From assembly GCA_034423775.1 (NCBI GenBank), contig CP139918.1, forward strand, positions 992,001 to 1,056,000: a stretch of 64,000 nt of DNA, in the 5' to 3' direction. Both the position numbers and the translations under genes were made by a program. Shown here piece after piece: positions 17,503 through 30,500 of the stretch. Origin of the DNA: Alphaproteobacteria bacterium US3C007. GTDB lineage: Bacteria; Pseudomonadota; Alphaproteobacteria; Rhodobacterales; Rhodobacteraceae. A model generated the notes under the pieces. It was not told the origin of the DNA, searched no databases, and was given only the letters and a program-made list of their open reading frames with translations. Numbering within the stretch: position 1 is the stretch's first letter; every line of letters starts with the position of its first letter.

Positions 17503-18047
17503 TTAATTTAGTTGGCGCGGCGCCTCTGCACTGGCCGGCGCTTGCATCCAATCCGGGAACGCCTGGAGCCCCCACCCCGCGGACGTGTAGAGCGTCTTGA
17601 AAATATCCAAGACCACGCGCAAGTTTTCCGCAGTCATTGGCATTTGGGCCTCAATATGCATGTCATCCGTAAACACGACGACGAGGCTCGACCCAGTCTT
17701 CGTGAAGTGAACCGTGCGGCACAGCCAAGGAACGAACTCGGGCTCGACATGAACCGGGGCCTCCGGGGACCCTCGGCGTGTACCTGCCTCGCTCGATCCT
17801 GCTGCATCTCCTGCACCAAATCACTGGGCATGCCCTCAGGCGACTGCCCCTCCAGGTGCTCGACCATGACGGGTATAATTCGATCCACGAGGCGGCGCGT
17901 CATAAATAACGACTGCTTGTTACATTCCTCGTCAACTGCGTCGAGCCGCAGTCGATCCTCCACGGGAATATACCGGCCCGTGAACGTCTTAATGTGAAAC
18001 TTTAGGCGGGCGCTGGCTTCATCTGGCTGAGCCACTTCGGTCATCAA
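17503..18047 (-). pseudogene. Frameshifted small gene downstream of the giant adhesin
   Basis: Starts at ATG 18047, overlapping the upstream DUF6447-like gene stop in an ATGA. It reads FHIKTFTGRYIPVEDRLRLD, MTRRLVDRIIPVMVEHLEG, SDLVQEMQQDRARQVHAEG. Near 17770 the frame is lost. One missing base restores a clearly protein-like continuation (EPEFVPWLCRTVHFTKTG, SSLVVVFTDDMHIEAQMP, VVLDIFKTLYTSAGWGLQAF) to a TAA at 17503. The restored product is about 181 residues, soluble, alpha/beta in character. I do not recognise a named family. Coupling to the two preceding small genes suggests a joint role with the adhesin. Confidence 0.6.
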
Positions 18048-18271
18048 TCACCTTCGGCCGCCGTCTCGGAGACTGGCTCTATTCCCGATTGTTCAATTTC
18101 GGCTTTCAATCCACTTACATACGCCGCGTGCGCAGTTTGATAGACTGCTATTTCGTTTCGCAGCTGCTGTAATTGTGTCTCCAGGAATTGAAGACTTCGC
18201 AGCTGCGCGTTCCCTGCCTCACTCAAGTCTTCTGAGTTATACTCTACGTCATCTATTTTTATTTTGGGCAA
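18044..18271 (-). CDS. DUF6447-like small protein
   Basis: A 75-residue protein: MPKIKIDDVEYNSEDLSEAG, then a helical heptad-like segment LRSLQFLETQLQQLRNEIAV, QTAHAAYVSGLKAEIEQSG and an acidic tail. This pattern (a short beta start with xIxIDxxEYxxxxLS, then QLxSLQFLExQLxxL and TAxxAYxxxLKxE) fits the small DUF6447 family as I remember it. It sits two genes downstream of the giant adhesin, three bases after its paralogue and overlapping the next gene by four bases. No function is known to me; a coiled-coil chaperone or scaffold is a guess. Confidence 0.7.
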   Translation of the reverse strand: MPKIKIDDVEYNSEDLSEAGNAQLRSLQFLETQLQQLRNEIAVYQTAHAAYVSGLKAEIEQSGIEPVSETAAEGD

Positions 18272-18274
18272 TAT

Positions 18275-18505
18275 TCAGTCCTCCTGAAGTAGTTGGCCAA
18301 GGTCAATACCCGTTTTGCCTTCCAAGATCTCTAAGTTTAGGTCTGAGATGTACCCGTTCTTTGCCCGAAGGAGCAAGGCATGTCTATTACTCAATGTGGA
18401 TATGCGATCGTTGGTAAATTGAAGGTTTGCCACTAGGTCCCTGGCCGTCTCAGTTAAGTCTTTAATCCTATAGGAATTACCATCTAAATTTACATATTTT
18501 CTCAT
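18275..18505 (-). CDS. Second DUF6447-like small protein, paralogue of its neighbour
   Basis: A 76-residue protein: MRKYVNLDGNSYRIKDLTET, then DLVANLQFTNDRISTLSNRH and ALLLRAKNGYISDLNLEILE. It aligns with the protein encoded just downstream: beta start with a D-x-x-x-Y motif, an LQF block, an alternating helix and a YxSxLxxEI motif. The two are therefore a diverged tandem pair. It starts 92 bases after the giant adhesin stop, with a strong hairpin in between. Confidence 0.65.
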   Translation of the reverse strand: MRKYVNLDGNSYRIKDLTETARDLVANLQFTNDRISTLSNRHALLLRAKNGYISDLNLEILEGKTGIDLGQLLQED

Positions 18506-18563
18506 AGGTACGCAAAATCCTTACAATTCAACTGCAACCATAAAACAACAATCCATGAATTCA

Positions 18564-18590
18564 TTGGGGGAGCCGCTTCGGCTCCCCCAA
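18564..18590 (-). terminator. Perfect hairpin after the giant adhesin gene
   Basis: Perfect 12-base inverted repeat (TTGGGGGAGCCG and its complement) with a CTT loop, eight bases after the adhesin stop codon. On the minus strand it is not followed by an uninterrupted T-run, only by a mixed T-rich stretch further on, so it may act as a partial terminator or 3'-end stabiliser, allowing some read-through to the small genes. Confidence 0.6.
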
Positions 18591-18597
18591 GAATTGA

Positions 18598-21500
18598 TTA
18601 TGAAGTCAGGATTTCAGCAAATCCTACTTGGTCATCCAGCGTGGCAAGCAGTGTCAACTCGCTCGCTTGAACGCCATCGGCAGATCCCGCAGTGTCATTG
18701 AATTCATAGACAGCAGTGCTGTTGTTATCAGTTAATACGATCCACGACGTCGCGTTATTGTCTGACCAGTTTGCACTCAAATTGATCACAAATGCTGCAC
18801 CAACCGACTGGCCGGCGTCGGCCGCACCCGCGGTGCTGGTGGTCACATAGTATACCGTACCATTCGTAGTCGTAATGTCAGGCGTCCCCGATATCTGAAC
18901 CTTGGTGGAACTGAAGGCTGAAACGTCAATTTTATCTGTGCCGCCCTCAAAGTTTGAGACAACGTCCTGGCCATTGGCCGTGTCACTCGCCGCAAATACA
19001 TACGTATCCACCGCTCCATCACTCGCGCCTAAGTCCACAGTATCGTTTCCAGAACCGGTTGTAACACTGTCCGCACCCGCTCCCATGTTAATAACATAGT
19101 TTAGCGTCCCAGTTTCGACAGATTGCAAGTTAAGCGTCTCAGCAGCGCCAGTGCCACTCACCGTCACAGAGCTGGCACCCGCCAACATGGACCCCCCAGC
19201 GTCGCCGTTGTTTTCGACCTCTGTATCAATATTCGTCGGGGTATCGTCGATGGAATATGACCAGTTGTCGTTCCCATCCGGCTTCGTCAATCCATTGAGT
19301 GTCGTATACTCAGACACCTGAAGTGAACCAGCCGCATTATCCGTCACGGATATTGTCGTCGTACCAGTGATTGCGTTGGTGCCCGACGCCGCAATAATGG
19401 CTGACGCACTATCCTGAATTTCGTAGGACCAGGTATCGACCGTCGTTCGACCAATGAGAGTATTATACTGTGCAACAGTCAACTCATTTGCATCACCCGC
19501 CGCGACCTTCACATCATTGGACGCGTTCACTACGGCGTCTATCACTGACTGGCTTGCGTTAAGCAAGTTTGTCGATGTATCCGATAAATCGTATCCGTCA
19601 GTGAAAACACTACCCTTGGCTGCAATCTGCGTAACAGTCAGGTCGACTGTATTATTATCACTTGCGTCAATTGCAGTTGCATCAACCAAGAGAGTTCCAG
19701 TTGTGATGCCATTAGTGTCAATTTCAGCCTGAATTTTTGAAGACGTGTCAAGCACACTATACGACGCTGCATTGGCAAAGATAGTTGCATCTGCATTGGA
19801 CAGTGCCGTGACCGTATCCTTCAGGATGTACGTGCCGGAGATATTTGACGTGCCAAGCGCTGTAGCCTGTGAAACTGTTAGCACCGCTGAATTACCAGAT
19901 GTGCTCGTCAAGCTATCGACGTCGCTTAGATCTTTTTGTGTAAGATCCAGTGACGCACTTTCAACAAGAACTGCTAATTTAGCTCCCCCAAGTTTTGTCA
20001 CTCCGCCAGCAATTTGATTAGCCTGGTCACCCGTAACAGTCAAAGTCGCCCCATTGCTAACTGTGACGGTGTTATCACCACCAAATAGAATACTGGATGT
20101 TACATCAGTAAAGTTGGCGTCAGCAGTTACCGCTCCGGAAATATCCAATGTACCATCACCCGTGATCGTCTTGCCGGTCGCTTGTGCAGCAGTCAACGTC
20201 AACGTCTTCGTATCAGCAACAGCCGCTGTGCCGCCATCCAAAGAAACCGTCGCAGCGATATCTGTCAGATCAGTATCCGCAGCAACATCACCTTCGATGG
20301 ATACTGTACCATCACCTGTGATCGTCTTGCCGGTCGCTTGCGCAGCAGTCAACGTCAACGTCTTCGTATCAGCAACAGCCGCTGTGCCGCCATCCAAAGA
20401 AACCGTCGCAGTGATATCTGTCAGATCAGTATCCGCAGCAACATCACCTTCGATGGATACTGTACCATCACCCGTGATCGTCTTGCCGGTCGCTTGTGCA
20501 GCAGTCGACGTCAACGTCTTCGTATCAGCAACAGCCGCTGTGCCGCCATCCAAAGAAACCGTCGCAGTGATATCTGTCAGATCAGTATCCGCAGCAACAT
20601 CACCTTTGATGGATACTGTACCATCACCCGTGATCGTCTTGCCGGTCGCTTGTGCAGCAGTCAACGTCAACGTCTTCGTATTAGCAACAGCCGCTGTGCC
20701 GCCATCCAAAGAAACCGTCGCAGTGATATCTGTCAGATCAGTATCCGCAGCAACATCACCTTCGATGGATACTGTACCATCACCCGTGATCGTCTTGCCG
20801 GTCGCTTGCGCAGCAGTCAACGTCAACGTCTTCGTATTAGCAACAGCCGCTGTGCCGCCATCCAAAGAAACCGTCGCAGTGATATCTGTCAGATCAGTAT
20901 CTGCAGCAACATCACCTTTTATGGATACTGTACCATCACCCGTGATCGTCTTGCCGGTCGCTTGTGCAGCAGTCAACGTCAACGTCTTCGTATTAGCAAC
21001 AGCCGCTGTGCCGCCATCCAAAGAAACCGTCGCAGTGATATCTGTCAGATCAGTATCCGCAGCAACATCACCTTCGATGGATACTGTACCATCACCCGTG
21101 ATCGTCTTGCCGGTCGCTTGTGCAGCAGTCAACGTCAACGTCTTCGTATTAGCAACAGCCGCTGTGCCGCCATCCAAAGAAACCGTCGCAGCGATATCTG
21201 TCAGATCAGTATCTGCAGCAACATCACCTTTTATGGATACTGTACCATCACCCGTGATCGTCTTGCCGGTCGCTTGCGCAGCAGTCAACGTCAACGTCTT
21301 CGTATCAGCAACTGAGACGTTTGTTGCAAAACCAAGCGTCGCTGTGACACTGGATAGATCCGTATCCGCTGAGAACGCAATCGTATCAGCGCCTGTGGTC
21401 TCAATCTGTACTGTACCATCACCTGTGATCGTCTTGCCGGTCGCTTGCGCAGCAGTCAACGTCAACGTCTTCGTATTAGCAACAGCCGCTGTGCCGCCAT

Positions 21501-24500
21501 CCAAAGAAACCGTCGCAGCGATATCTGTCAGATCAGTATCCGCAGCAACATCACCTTCGATGGATACTGTACCATCACCCGTGATCGTCTTGCCGGTCGC
21601 TTGCGCAGCAGTCAACGTCAACGTCTTCGTATCAGCAACAGCCGCTGTGCCGCCATCCAAAGAAACCGTCGCAGCGATATCTGTCAGATCAGTATCTGCA
21701 GCAACATCACCTTTTATGGATACTGTACCATCACCCGTGATCGTCTTGCCGGTCGCTTGCGCAGCAGTCAACGTCAACGTCTTCGTATCAGCAACTGAGA
21801 CGTTTGTTGCAAAACCAAGCGTCGCTGTGACACTGGATAGATCCGTATCCGCTGAGAACGCAATCGTATCAGCGCCGGTGGTCTCAATCTGTACTGTACC
21901 ATCACCTGTGATCGTCTTGCCGGTCGTTTGCGCAGCAGTCAACGTCAACGTCTTCGTATTAGCAACAGCCGCTGTGCCGCCATCCAAAGAAACCGTCGCA
22001 GCGATATCTGTCAGATCAGTATCCGCAGCAACATCACCTTTTATGGATACTGTACCATCACCCGTGATCGTCTTGCCGGTCGCTTGCGCAGCAGTCAACG
22101 TCAACGTCTTCGTATCAGCAACTGAGACGTTTGTTGCAAAACCAAGCGTCGCTGTGACACTGGATAGATCCGTATCCGCTGAGAACGCAATCGTATCAGC
22201 GCCGGTGGTCTCAATCTGTACTGTACCATCACCCGTGATCGTCTTGCCGGTCGCTTGCGCAGCAGTCAACGTCAACGTCTTCGTATTAGCAACAGCCGCT
22301 GTGCCGCCATCCAAAGAAACCGTCGCAGCGATATCTGTCAGATCAGTATCCGCAGCAACATCACCTTTTATGGATACTGTACCATCACCCGTGATCGTCT
22401 TGCCGGTCGCTTGCGCAGCAGTCAACGTCAACGTCTTCGTATCAGCAACTGAGACGTTTGTTGCAAAACCAAGCGTCGCTGTGACACTGGATAGATCCGT
22501 ATCCGCTGAGAACGCAATCGTATCAACGCCTGTGGTCTCAATCTGTACTGTACCATCACCCGTGATCGTCTTGCCGGTCGCTTGTGCAGCAGTCAACGTC
22601 AACGTCTTCGTATCAGCAACAGCCGCTGTGCCGCCATCCAAAGAAACCGTCGCAGCGATATCTGTCAGATCAGTATCCGCAGCAACATCACCTTCGATGG
22701 ATACTGTACCATCACCCGTGATCGTCTTGCCGGTCGCTTGTGCAGCAGTCAACGTCAACGTCTTCGTATCAGCAACAGCCGCTGTGCCGCCATCCAAAGA
22801 AACCGTCGCAGCGATATCTGTCAGATCAGTATCTGCAGCAACATCACCTTTTATGGATACTGTACCATCACCCGTGATCGTCTTGCCGGTCGCTTGCGCA
22901 GCAGTCAACGTCAACGTCTTCGTATTAGCAACTGAGACGTTTGTTGCAAAACCAAGCGTCGCTGTGACACTGGATAGATCCGTATCCGCTGAGAACGCAA
23001 TCGTATCAGCGCCGGTGGTCTCAATCTGTACTGTACCATCACCCGTGATCGTCTTGCCGGTCGCTTGTGCAGCAGTCAACGTCAACGTCTTCGTATTAGC
23101 AACAGCCGCTGTGCCGCCATCCAAAGAAACCGTCGCAGCGATATCTGTCAGATCAGTATCTGCAGCAACATCACCTTTTATGGATACTGTACCATCACCC
23201 GTGATCGTCTTGCCGGTCGCTTGCGCAGCAGTCAACGTCAACGTCTTCGTATCAGCAACTGAGACGTTTGTTGCAAAACCAAGCGTCGCTGTGACACTGG
23301 ATAGATCCGTATCCGCTGAGAACGCAATCGTATCAACGCCTGTGGTCTCAATCTGTACTGTACCATCACCCGTGATCGTCTTGCCGGTCGCTTGTGCAGC
23401 AGTCAACGTCAACGTCTTCGTATCAGCAACAGCCGCTGTGCCGCCATCCAAAGAAACCGTCGCAGCGATATCTGTCAGATCAGTATCCGCAGCAACATCA
23501 CCTTCGATGGATACTGTACCATCACCCGTGATCGTCTTGCCGGTCGCTTGTGCAGCAGTCAACGTCAACGTCTTCGTATCAGCAACAGCCGCTGTGCCGC
23601 CATCCAAAGAAACCGTCGCAGCGATATCTGTCAGATCAGTATCTGCAGCAACATCACCTTTTATGGATACTGTACCATCACCCGTGATCGTCTTGCCGGT
23701 CGCTTGCGCAGCAGTCAACGTCAACGTCTTCGTATCAGCAACTGAGACGTTTGTTGCAAAACCAAGCGTCGCTGTGACACTGGATAGATCCGTATCCGCT
23801 GAGAACGCAATCGTATCAACGCCTGTGGTCTCAATCTGTACTGTACCATCACCCGTGATCGTCTTGCCGGTCGCTTGCGCAGCAGTCAACGTCAACGTCT
23901 TCGTATTAGCAACAGCCGCTGTGCCGCCATCCAAAGAAACCGTCGCAGCGATATCTGTCAGATCAGTATCTGCAGCAACATCACCTTCGATGGATACTGT
24001 ACCATCACCCGTGATCGTCTTGCCGGTCGCTTGTGCAGCAGTCAACGTCAACGTCTTCGTATTAGCAACAGCCGCTGTGCCGCCATCCAAAGAAACCGTC
24101 GCAGTGATATCTGTCAGATCAGTATCCGCAGCAACATCACCTTCGATGGATACTGTACCATCACCCGTGATCGTCTTGCCGGTCGCTTGTGCAGCAGTCA
24201 ACGTCAACGTCTTCGTATTAGCAACAGCCGCTGTGCCGCCATCCAAAGAAACCGTCGCAGCGATATCTGTCAGATCAGTATCTGCAGCAACATCACCTTC
24301 GATGGATACTGTACCATCACCCGTGATCGTCTTGCCGGTCGCTTGCGCAGCAGTCAACGTCAACGTCTTCGTATCAGCAACAGCCGCTGTGCCGCCATCC
24401 AAAGAAACCGTCGCAGCGATATCTGTCAGATCAGTATCTGCAGCAACATCACCTTTTATGGATACTGTACCATCACCCGTGATCGTCTTGCCGGTCGCTT

Positions 24501-27500
24501 GCGCAGCAGTCAACGTCAACGTCTTCGTATCAGCAACTGAGACGTTTGTTGCAAAACCAAGCGTCGCTGTGACACTGGATAGATCCGTATCCGCTGAGAA
24601 CGCAATCGTATCAACGCCTGTGGTCTCAATCTGTACTGTACCATCACCCGTGATCGTCTTGCCGGTCGCTTGTGCAGCAGTCAACGTCAACGTCTTCGTA
24701 TTAGCAACAGCCGCTGTGCCGCCATCCAAAGAAACCGTCGCAGCGATATCTGTCAGATCAGTATCTGCAGCAACATCACCTTCGATGGATACTGTACCAT
24801 CACCCGTGATCGTCTTGCCGGTCGCTTGTGCAGCAGTCAACGTCAACGTCTTCGTATCAGCAACAGCCGCTGTGCCGCCATCCAAAGAAACCGTCGCAGC
24901 GATATCTGTCAGATCAGTATCTGCAGCAACATCACCTTTTATGGATACTGTACCATCACCCGTGATCGTCTTGCCGGTCGCTTGCGCAGCAGTCAACGTC
25001 AACGTCTTCGTATCAGCAACTGAGACGTTTGTTGCAAAACCAAGCGTCGCTGTGACACTGGATAGATCCGTATCCGCTGAGAACGCAATCGTATCAGCGC
25101 CTGTGGTCTCAATCTGTACTGTACCATCACCTGTGATCGTCTTGCCGGTCGCTTGCGCAGCAGTCAACGTCAACGTCTTCGTATTAGCAACAGCCGCTGT
25201 GCCGCCATCCAAAGAAACCGTCGCAGCGATATCTGTCAGATCAGTATCCGCAGCAACATCACCTTTTATGGATACTGTACCATCACCCGTGATCGTCTTG
25301 CCGGTCGCTTGCGCAGCAGTCAACGTCAACGTCTTCGTATCAGCAACTGAGACGTTTGTTGCAAAACCAAGCGTCGCTGTGACACTGGATAGATCCGTAT
25401 CCGCTGAGAACGCAATCGTATCAGCGCCTGTGGTCTCAATCTGTACTGTACCATCACCCGTGATCGTCTTGCCGGTCGCTTGTGCAGCAGTCAACGTCAA
25501 CGTCTTCGTATTAGCAACAGCCGCTGTGCCGCCATCCAAAGAAACCGTCGCAGCGATATCTGTCAGATCAGTATCCGCAGCAACATCACCTTCGATGGAT
25601 ACTGTACCATCACCCGTGATCGTCTTGCCGGTCGCTTGCGCAGCAGTCAACGTCAACGTCTTCGTATCAGCAACTGAGACGTTTGTTGCAAAACCAAGCG
25701 TCGCTGTGACACTGGATAGATCCGTATCCGCTGAGAACGCAATCGTATCAACGCCTGTGGTCTCAATCTGTACTGTACCATCACCCGTGATCGTCTTGCC
25801 GGTCGCTTGTGCAGCAGTCAACGTCAACGTCTTCGTATCAGCAACAGCCGCTGTGCCGCCATCCAAAGAAACCGTCGCAGTGATATCTGTCAGATCAGTA
25901 TCCGCAGCAACATCACCTTCGATGGATACTGTACCATCACCCGTGATCGTCTTGCCGGTCGCTTGTGCAGCAGTCAACGTCAACGTCTTCGTATCAGCAA
26001 CAGCCGCTGTGCCGCCATCCAAAGAAACCGTCGCAGTGATATCTGTCAGATCAGTATCCGCAGCAACATCACCTTCGATGGATACTGTACCATCACCCGT
26101 GATCGTCTTGCCGGTCGCTTGTGCAGCAGTCAACGTCAACGTCTTCGTATTAGCAACAGCCGCTGTGCCGCCATCCAAAGAAACCGTCGCAGCGATATCT
26201 GTCAGATCAGTATCTGCAGCAACATCACCTTCGATGGATACTGTACCATCACCCGTGATCGTCTTGCCGGTCGCTTGCGCAGCAGTCAACGTCAACGTCT
26301 TCGTATCAGCAACAGCCGCTGTGCCGCCATCCAAAGAAACCGTCGCAGCGATATCTGTCAGATCAGTATCTGCAGCAACATCACCTTTTATGGATACTGT
26401 ACCATCACCCGTGATCGTCTTGCCGGTCGCTTGCGCAGCAGTCAACGTCAACGTCTTCGTATCAGCAACTGAGACGTTTGTTGCAAAACCAAGCGTCGCT
26501 GTGACACTGGATAGATCCGTATCCGCTGAGAACGCAATCGTATCAACGCCTGTGGTCTCAATCTGTACTGTACCATCACCCGTGATCGTCTTGCCGGTCG
26601 CTTGTGCAGCAGTCAACGTCAACGTCTTCGTATTAGCAACAGCCGCTGTGCCGCCATCCAAAGAAACCGTCGCAGCGATATCTGTCAGATCAGTATCTGC
26701 AGCAACATCACCTTTTATGGATACTGTACCATCACCCGTGATCGTCTTGCCGGTCGCTTGCGCAGCAGTCAACGTCAACGTCTTCGTATCAGCAACTGAG
26801 ACGTTTGTTGCAAAACCAAGCGTCGCTGTGACACTGGATAGATCCGTATCCGCTGAGAACGCAATCGTATCAGCGCCGGTGGTCTCAATCTGTACTGTAC
26901 CATCACCCGTGATCGTCTTGCCGGTCGCTTGTGCAGCAGTCAACGTCAACGTCTTCGTATCAGCAACAGCCGCTGTGCCGCCATCCAAAGAAACCGTCGC
27001 AGCGATATCTGTCAGATCAGTATCCGCAGCAACATCACCTTCGATGGATACTGTACCATCACCCGTGATCGTCTTGCCGGTCGCTTGTGCAGCAGTCAAC
27101 GTCAACGTCTTCGTATCAGCAACAGCCGCTGTGCCGCCATCCAAAGAAACCGTCGCAGCGATATCTGTCAGATCAGTATCTGCAGCAACATCACCTTTTA
27201 TGGATACTGTACCATCACCCGTGATCGTCTTGCCGGTCGCTTGCGCAGCAGTCAACGTCAACGTCTTCGTATTAGCAACTGAGACGTTTGTTGCAAAACC
27301 AAGCGTCGCTGTGACACTGGATAGATCCGTATCCGCTGAGAACGCAATCGTATCAGCGCCTGTGGTCTCAATCTGTACTGTACCATCACCCGTGATCGTC
27401 TTGCCGGTCGCTTGTGCAGCAGTCAACGTCAACGTCTTCGTATTAGCAACAGCCGCTGTGCCGCCATCCAAAGAAACCGTCGCAGCGATATCTGTCAGAT

Positions 27501-30500
27501 CAGTATCCGCAGCAACATCACCTTTTATGGATACTGTACCATCACCCGTGATCGTCTTGCCGGTCGCTTGCGCAGCAGTCAACGTCAACGTCTTCGTATC
27601 AGCAACTGAGACGTTTGTTGCAAAACCAAGCGTCGCTGTGACACTAGATAGATCCGTATCCGCTGAGAACGCAATCGTATCAACGCCTGTGGTCTCAATC
27701 TGTACTGTACCATCACCCGTGATCGTCTTGCCGGTCGCTTGCGCAGCAGTCAACGTCAACGTCTTCGTATCAGCAACAGCCGCTGTGCCGCCATCCAAAG
27801 AAACCGTCGCAGCGATATCTGTCAGATCAGTATCCGCAGCAACATCACCTTCGATGGATACTGTACCATCACCTGTGATCGTCTTGCCGGTCGCTTGCGC
27901 ATCAGTCAACGTCAACGTCTTCGTATCAGCAACAGCCGCTGTGCCGCCATCCAAAGAAACCGTCGCAGTGATATCTGTCAGATCAGTATCCGCAGCAACA
28001 TCACCTTTTATGGATACTGTACCATCACCCGTGATCGTCTTGCCGGTCGCTTGCGCAGCAGTCAACGTCAACGTCTTCGTATCAGCAACTGAGACGTTTG
28101 TTGCAAAACCAAGCGTCGCTGTGACACTGGATAGATCCGTATCCGCTGAGAACGCAATCGTATCAACGCCTGTGGTCTCAATCTGTACTGTACCATCACC
28201 CGTGATCGTCTTGCCGGTCGCTTGCGCAGCAGTCAACGTCAACGTCTTCGTATTAGCAACAGCCGCTGTGCCGCCATCCAAAGAAACCGTCGCAGCGATA
28301 TCTGTCAGATCAGTATCCGCAGCAACATCACCTTCGATGGATACTGTACCATCACCCGTGATCGTCTTGCCGGTCGCTTGTGCAGCAGTCAACGTCAACG
28401 TCTTCGTATTAGCAACAGCCGCTGTGCCGCCATCCAAAGAAACCGTCGCAGTGATATCTGTCAGATCAGTATCCGCAGCAACATCACCTTCGATGGATAC
28501 TGTACCATCACCCGTGATCGTCTTGCCGGTCGCTTGTGCAGCAGTCAACGTCAACGTCTTCGTATTAGCAACAGCCGCTGTGCCGCCATCCAAAGAAACC
28601 GTCGCAGCGATATCTGTCAGATCAGTATCTGCAGCAACATCACCTTCGATGGATACTGTACCATCACCCGTGATCGTCTTGCCGGTCGCTTGCGCAGCAG
28701 TCAACGTCAACGTCTTCGTATCAGCAACAGCCGCTGTGCCGCCATCCAAAGAAACCGTCGCAGCGATATCTGTCAGATCAGTATCTGCAGCAACATCACC
28801 TTTTATGGATACTGTACCATCACCCGTGATCGTCTTGCCGGTCGCTTGCGCAGCAGTCAACGTCAACGTCTTCGTATCAGCAACTGAGACGTTTGTTGCA
28901 AAACCAAGCGTCGCTGTGACACTGGATAGATCCGTATCCGCTGAGAACGCAATCGTATCAACGCCTGTGGTCTCAATCTGTACTGTACCATCACCCGTGA
29001 TCGTCTTGCCGGTCGCTTGTGCAGCAGTCAACGTCAACGTCTTCGTATTAGCAACAGCCGCTGTGCCGCCATCCAAAGAAACCGTCGCAGTGATATCTGT
29101 CAGATCAGTATCCGCAGCAACATCACCTTCGATGGATACTGTACCATCACCCGTGATCGTCTTGCCGGTCGCTTGCGCAGCAGTCAACGTCAACGTCTTC
29201 GTATCAGCAACAGCCGCTGTGCCGCCATCCAAAGAAACCGTCGCAGCGATATCTGTCAGATCAGTATCTGCAGCAACATCACCTTTTATGGATACTGTAC
29301 CATCACCCGTGATCGTCTTGCCGGTCGCTTGCGCAGCAGTCAACGTCAACGTCTTCGTATCAGCAACTGAGACGTTTGTTGCAAAACCAAGCGTCGCTGT
29401 GACACTGGATAGATCCGTATCCGCTGAGAACGCAATCGTATCAACGCCTGTGGTCTCAATCTGTACTGTACCATCACCCGTGATCGTCTTGCCGGTCGCT
29501 TGTGCAGCAGTCAACGTCAACGTCTTCGTATCAGCAACAGCCGCTGTGCCGCCATCCAAAGAAACCGTCGCAGCGATATCTGTCAGATCAGTATCCGCAG
29601 CAACATCACCTTCGATGGATACTGTACCATCACCCGTGATCGTCTTGCCGGTCGCTTGCGCAGCAGTCAACGTCAACGTCTTCGTATTAGCAACAGCCGC
29701 TGTGCCGCCATCCAAAGAAACCGTCGCAGCGATATCTGTCAGATCAGTATCTGCAGCAACATCACCTTCGATGGATACTGTACCATCACCCGTGATCGTC
29801 TTGCCGGTCGCTTGCGCAGCAGTCAACGTCAACGTCTTCGTATTAGCAACAGCCGCTGTGCCGCCATCCAAAGAAACCGTCGCAGCGATATCTGTCAGAT
29901 CAGTATCCGCAGCAACATCACCTTTTATGGATACTGTACCATCACCCGTGATCGTCTTGCCGGTCGCTTGTGCAGCAGTCAACGTCAACGTCTTCGTATC
30001 AGCAACTGAGACGTTTGTTGCAAAACCAAGCGTCGCTGTGACACTGGATAGATCCGTATCCGCTGAGAACGCAATCGTATCAGCGCCGGTGGTCTCAATC
30101 TGTACTGTACCATCACCTGTGATCGTCTTGCCGGTCGCTTGTGCAGCAGTCAACGTCAACGTCTTCGTATTAGCAACAGCCGCTGTGCCGCCATCCAAAG
30201 AAACCGTCGCAGTGATATCTGTCAGATCAGTATCCGCAGCAACATCACCTTTTATGGATACTGTACCATCACCCGTGATCGTCTTGCCGGTCGCTTGCGC
30301 AGCAGTCAACGTCAACGTCTTCGTATCAGCAACTGAGACGTTTGTTGCAAAACCAAGCGTCGCTGTGACACTGGATAGATCCGTATCCGCTGAGAACGCA
30401 ATCGTATCAGCGCCTGTGGTCTCAATCTGTACTGTACCATCACCCGTGATCGTCTTGCCGGTTGCCTGCGCAGCGGTCAGTGTCAGCGTCTTAGAATCAC

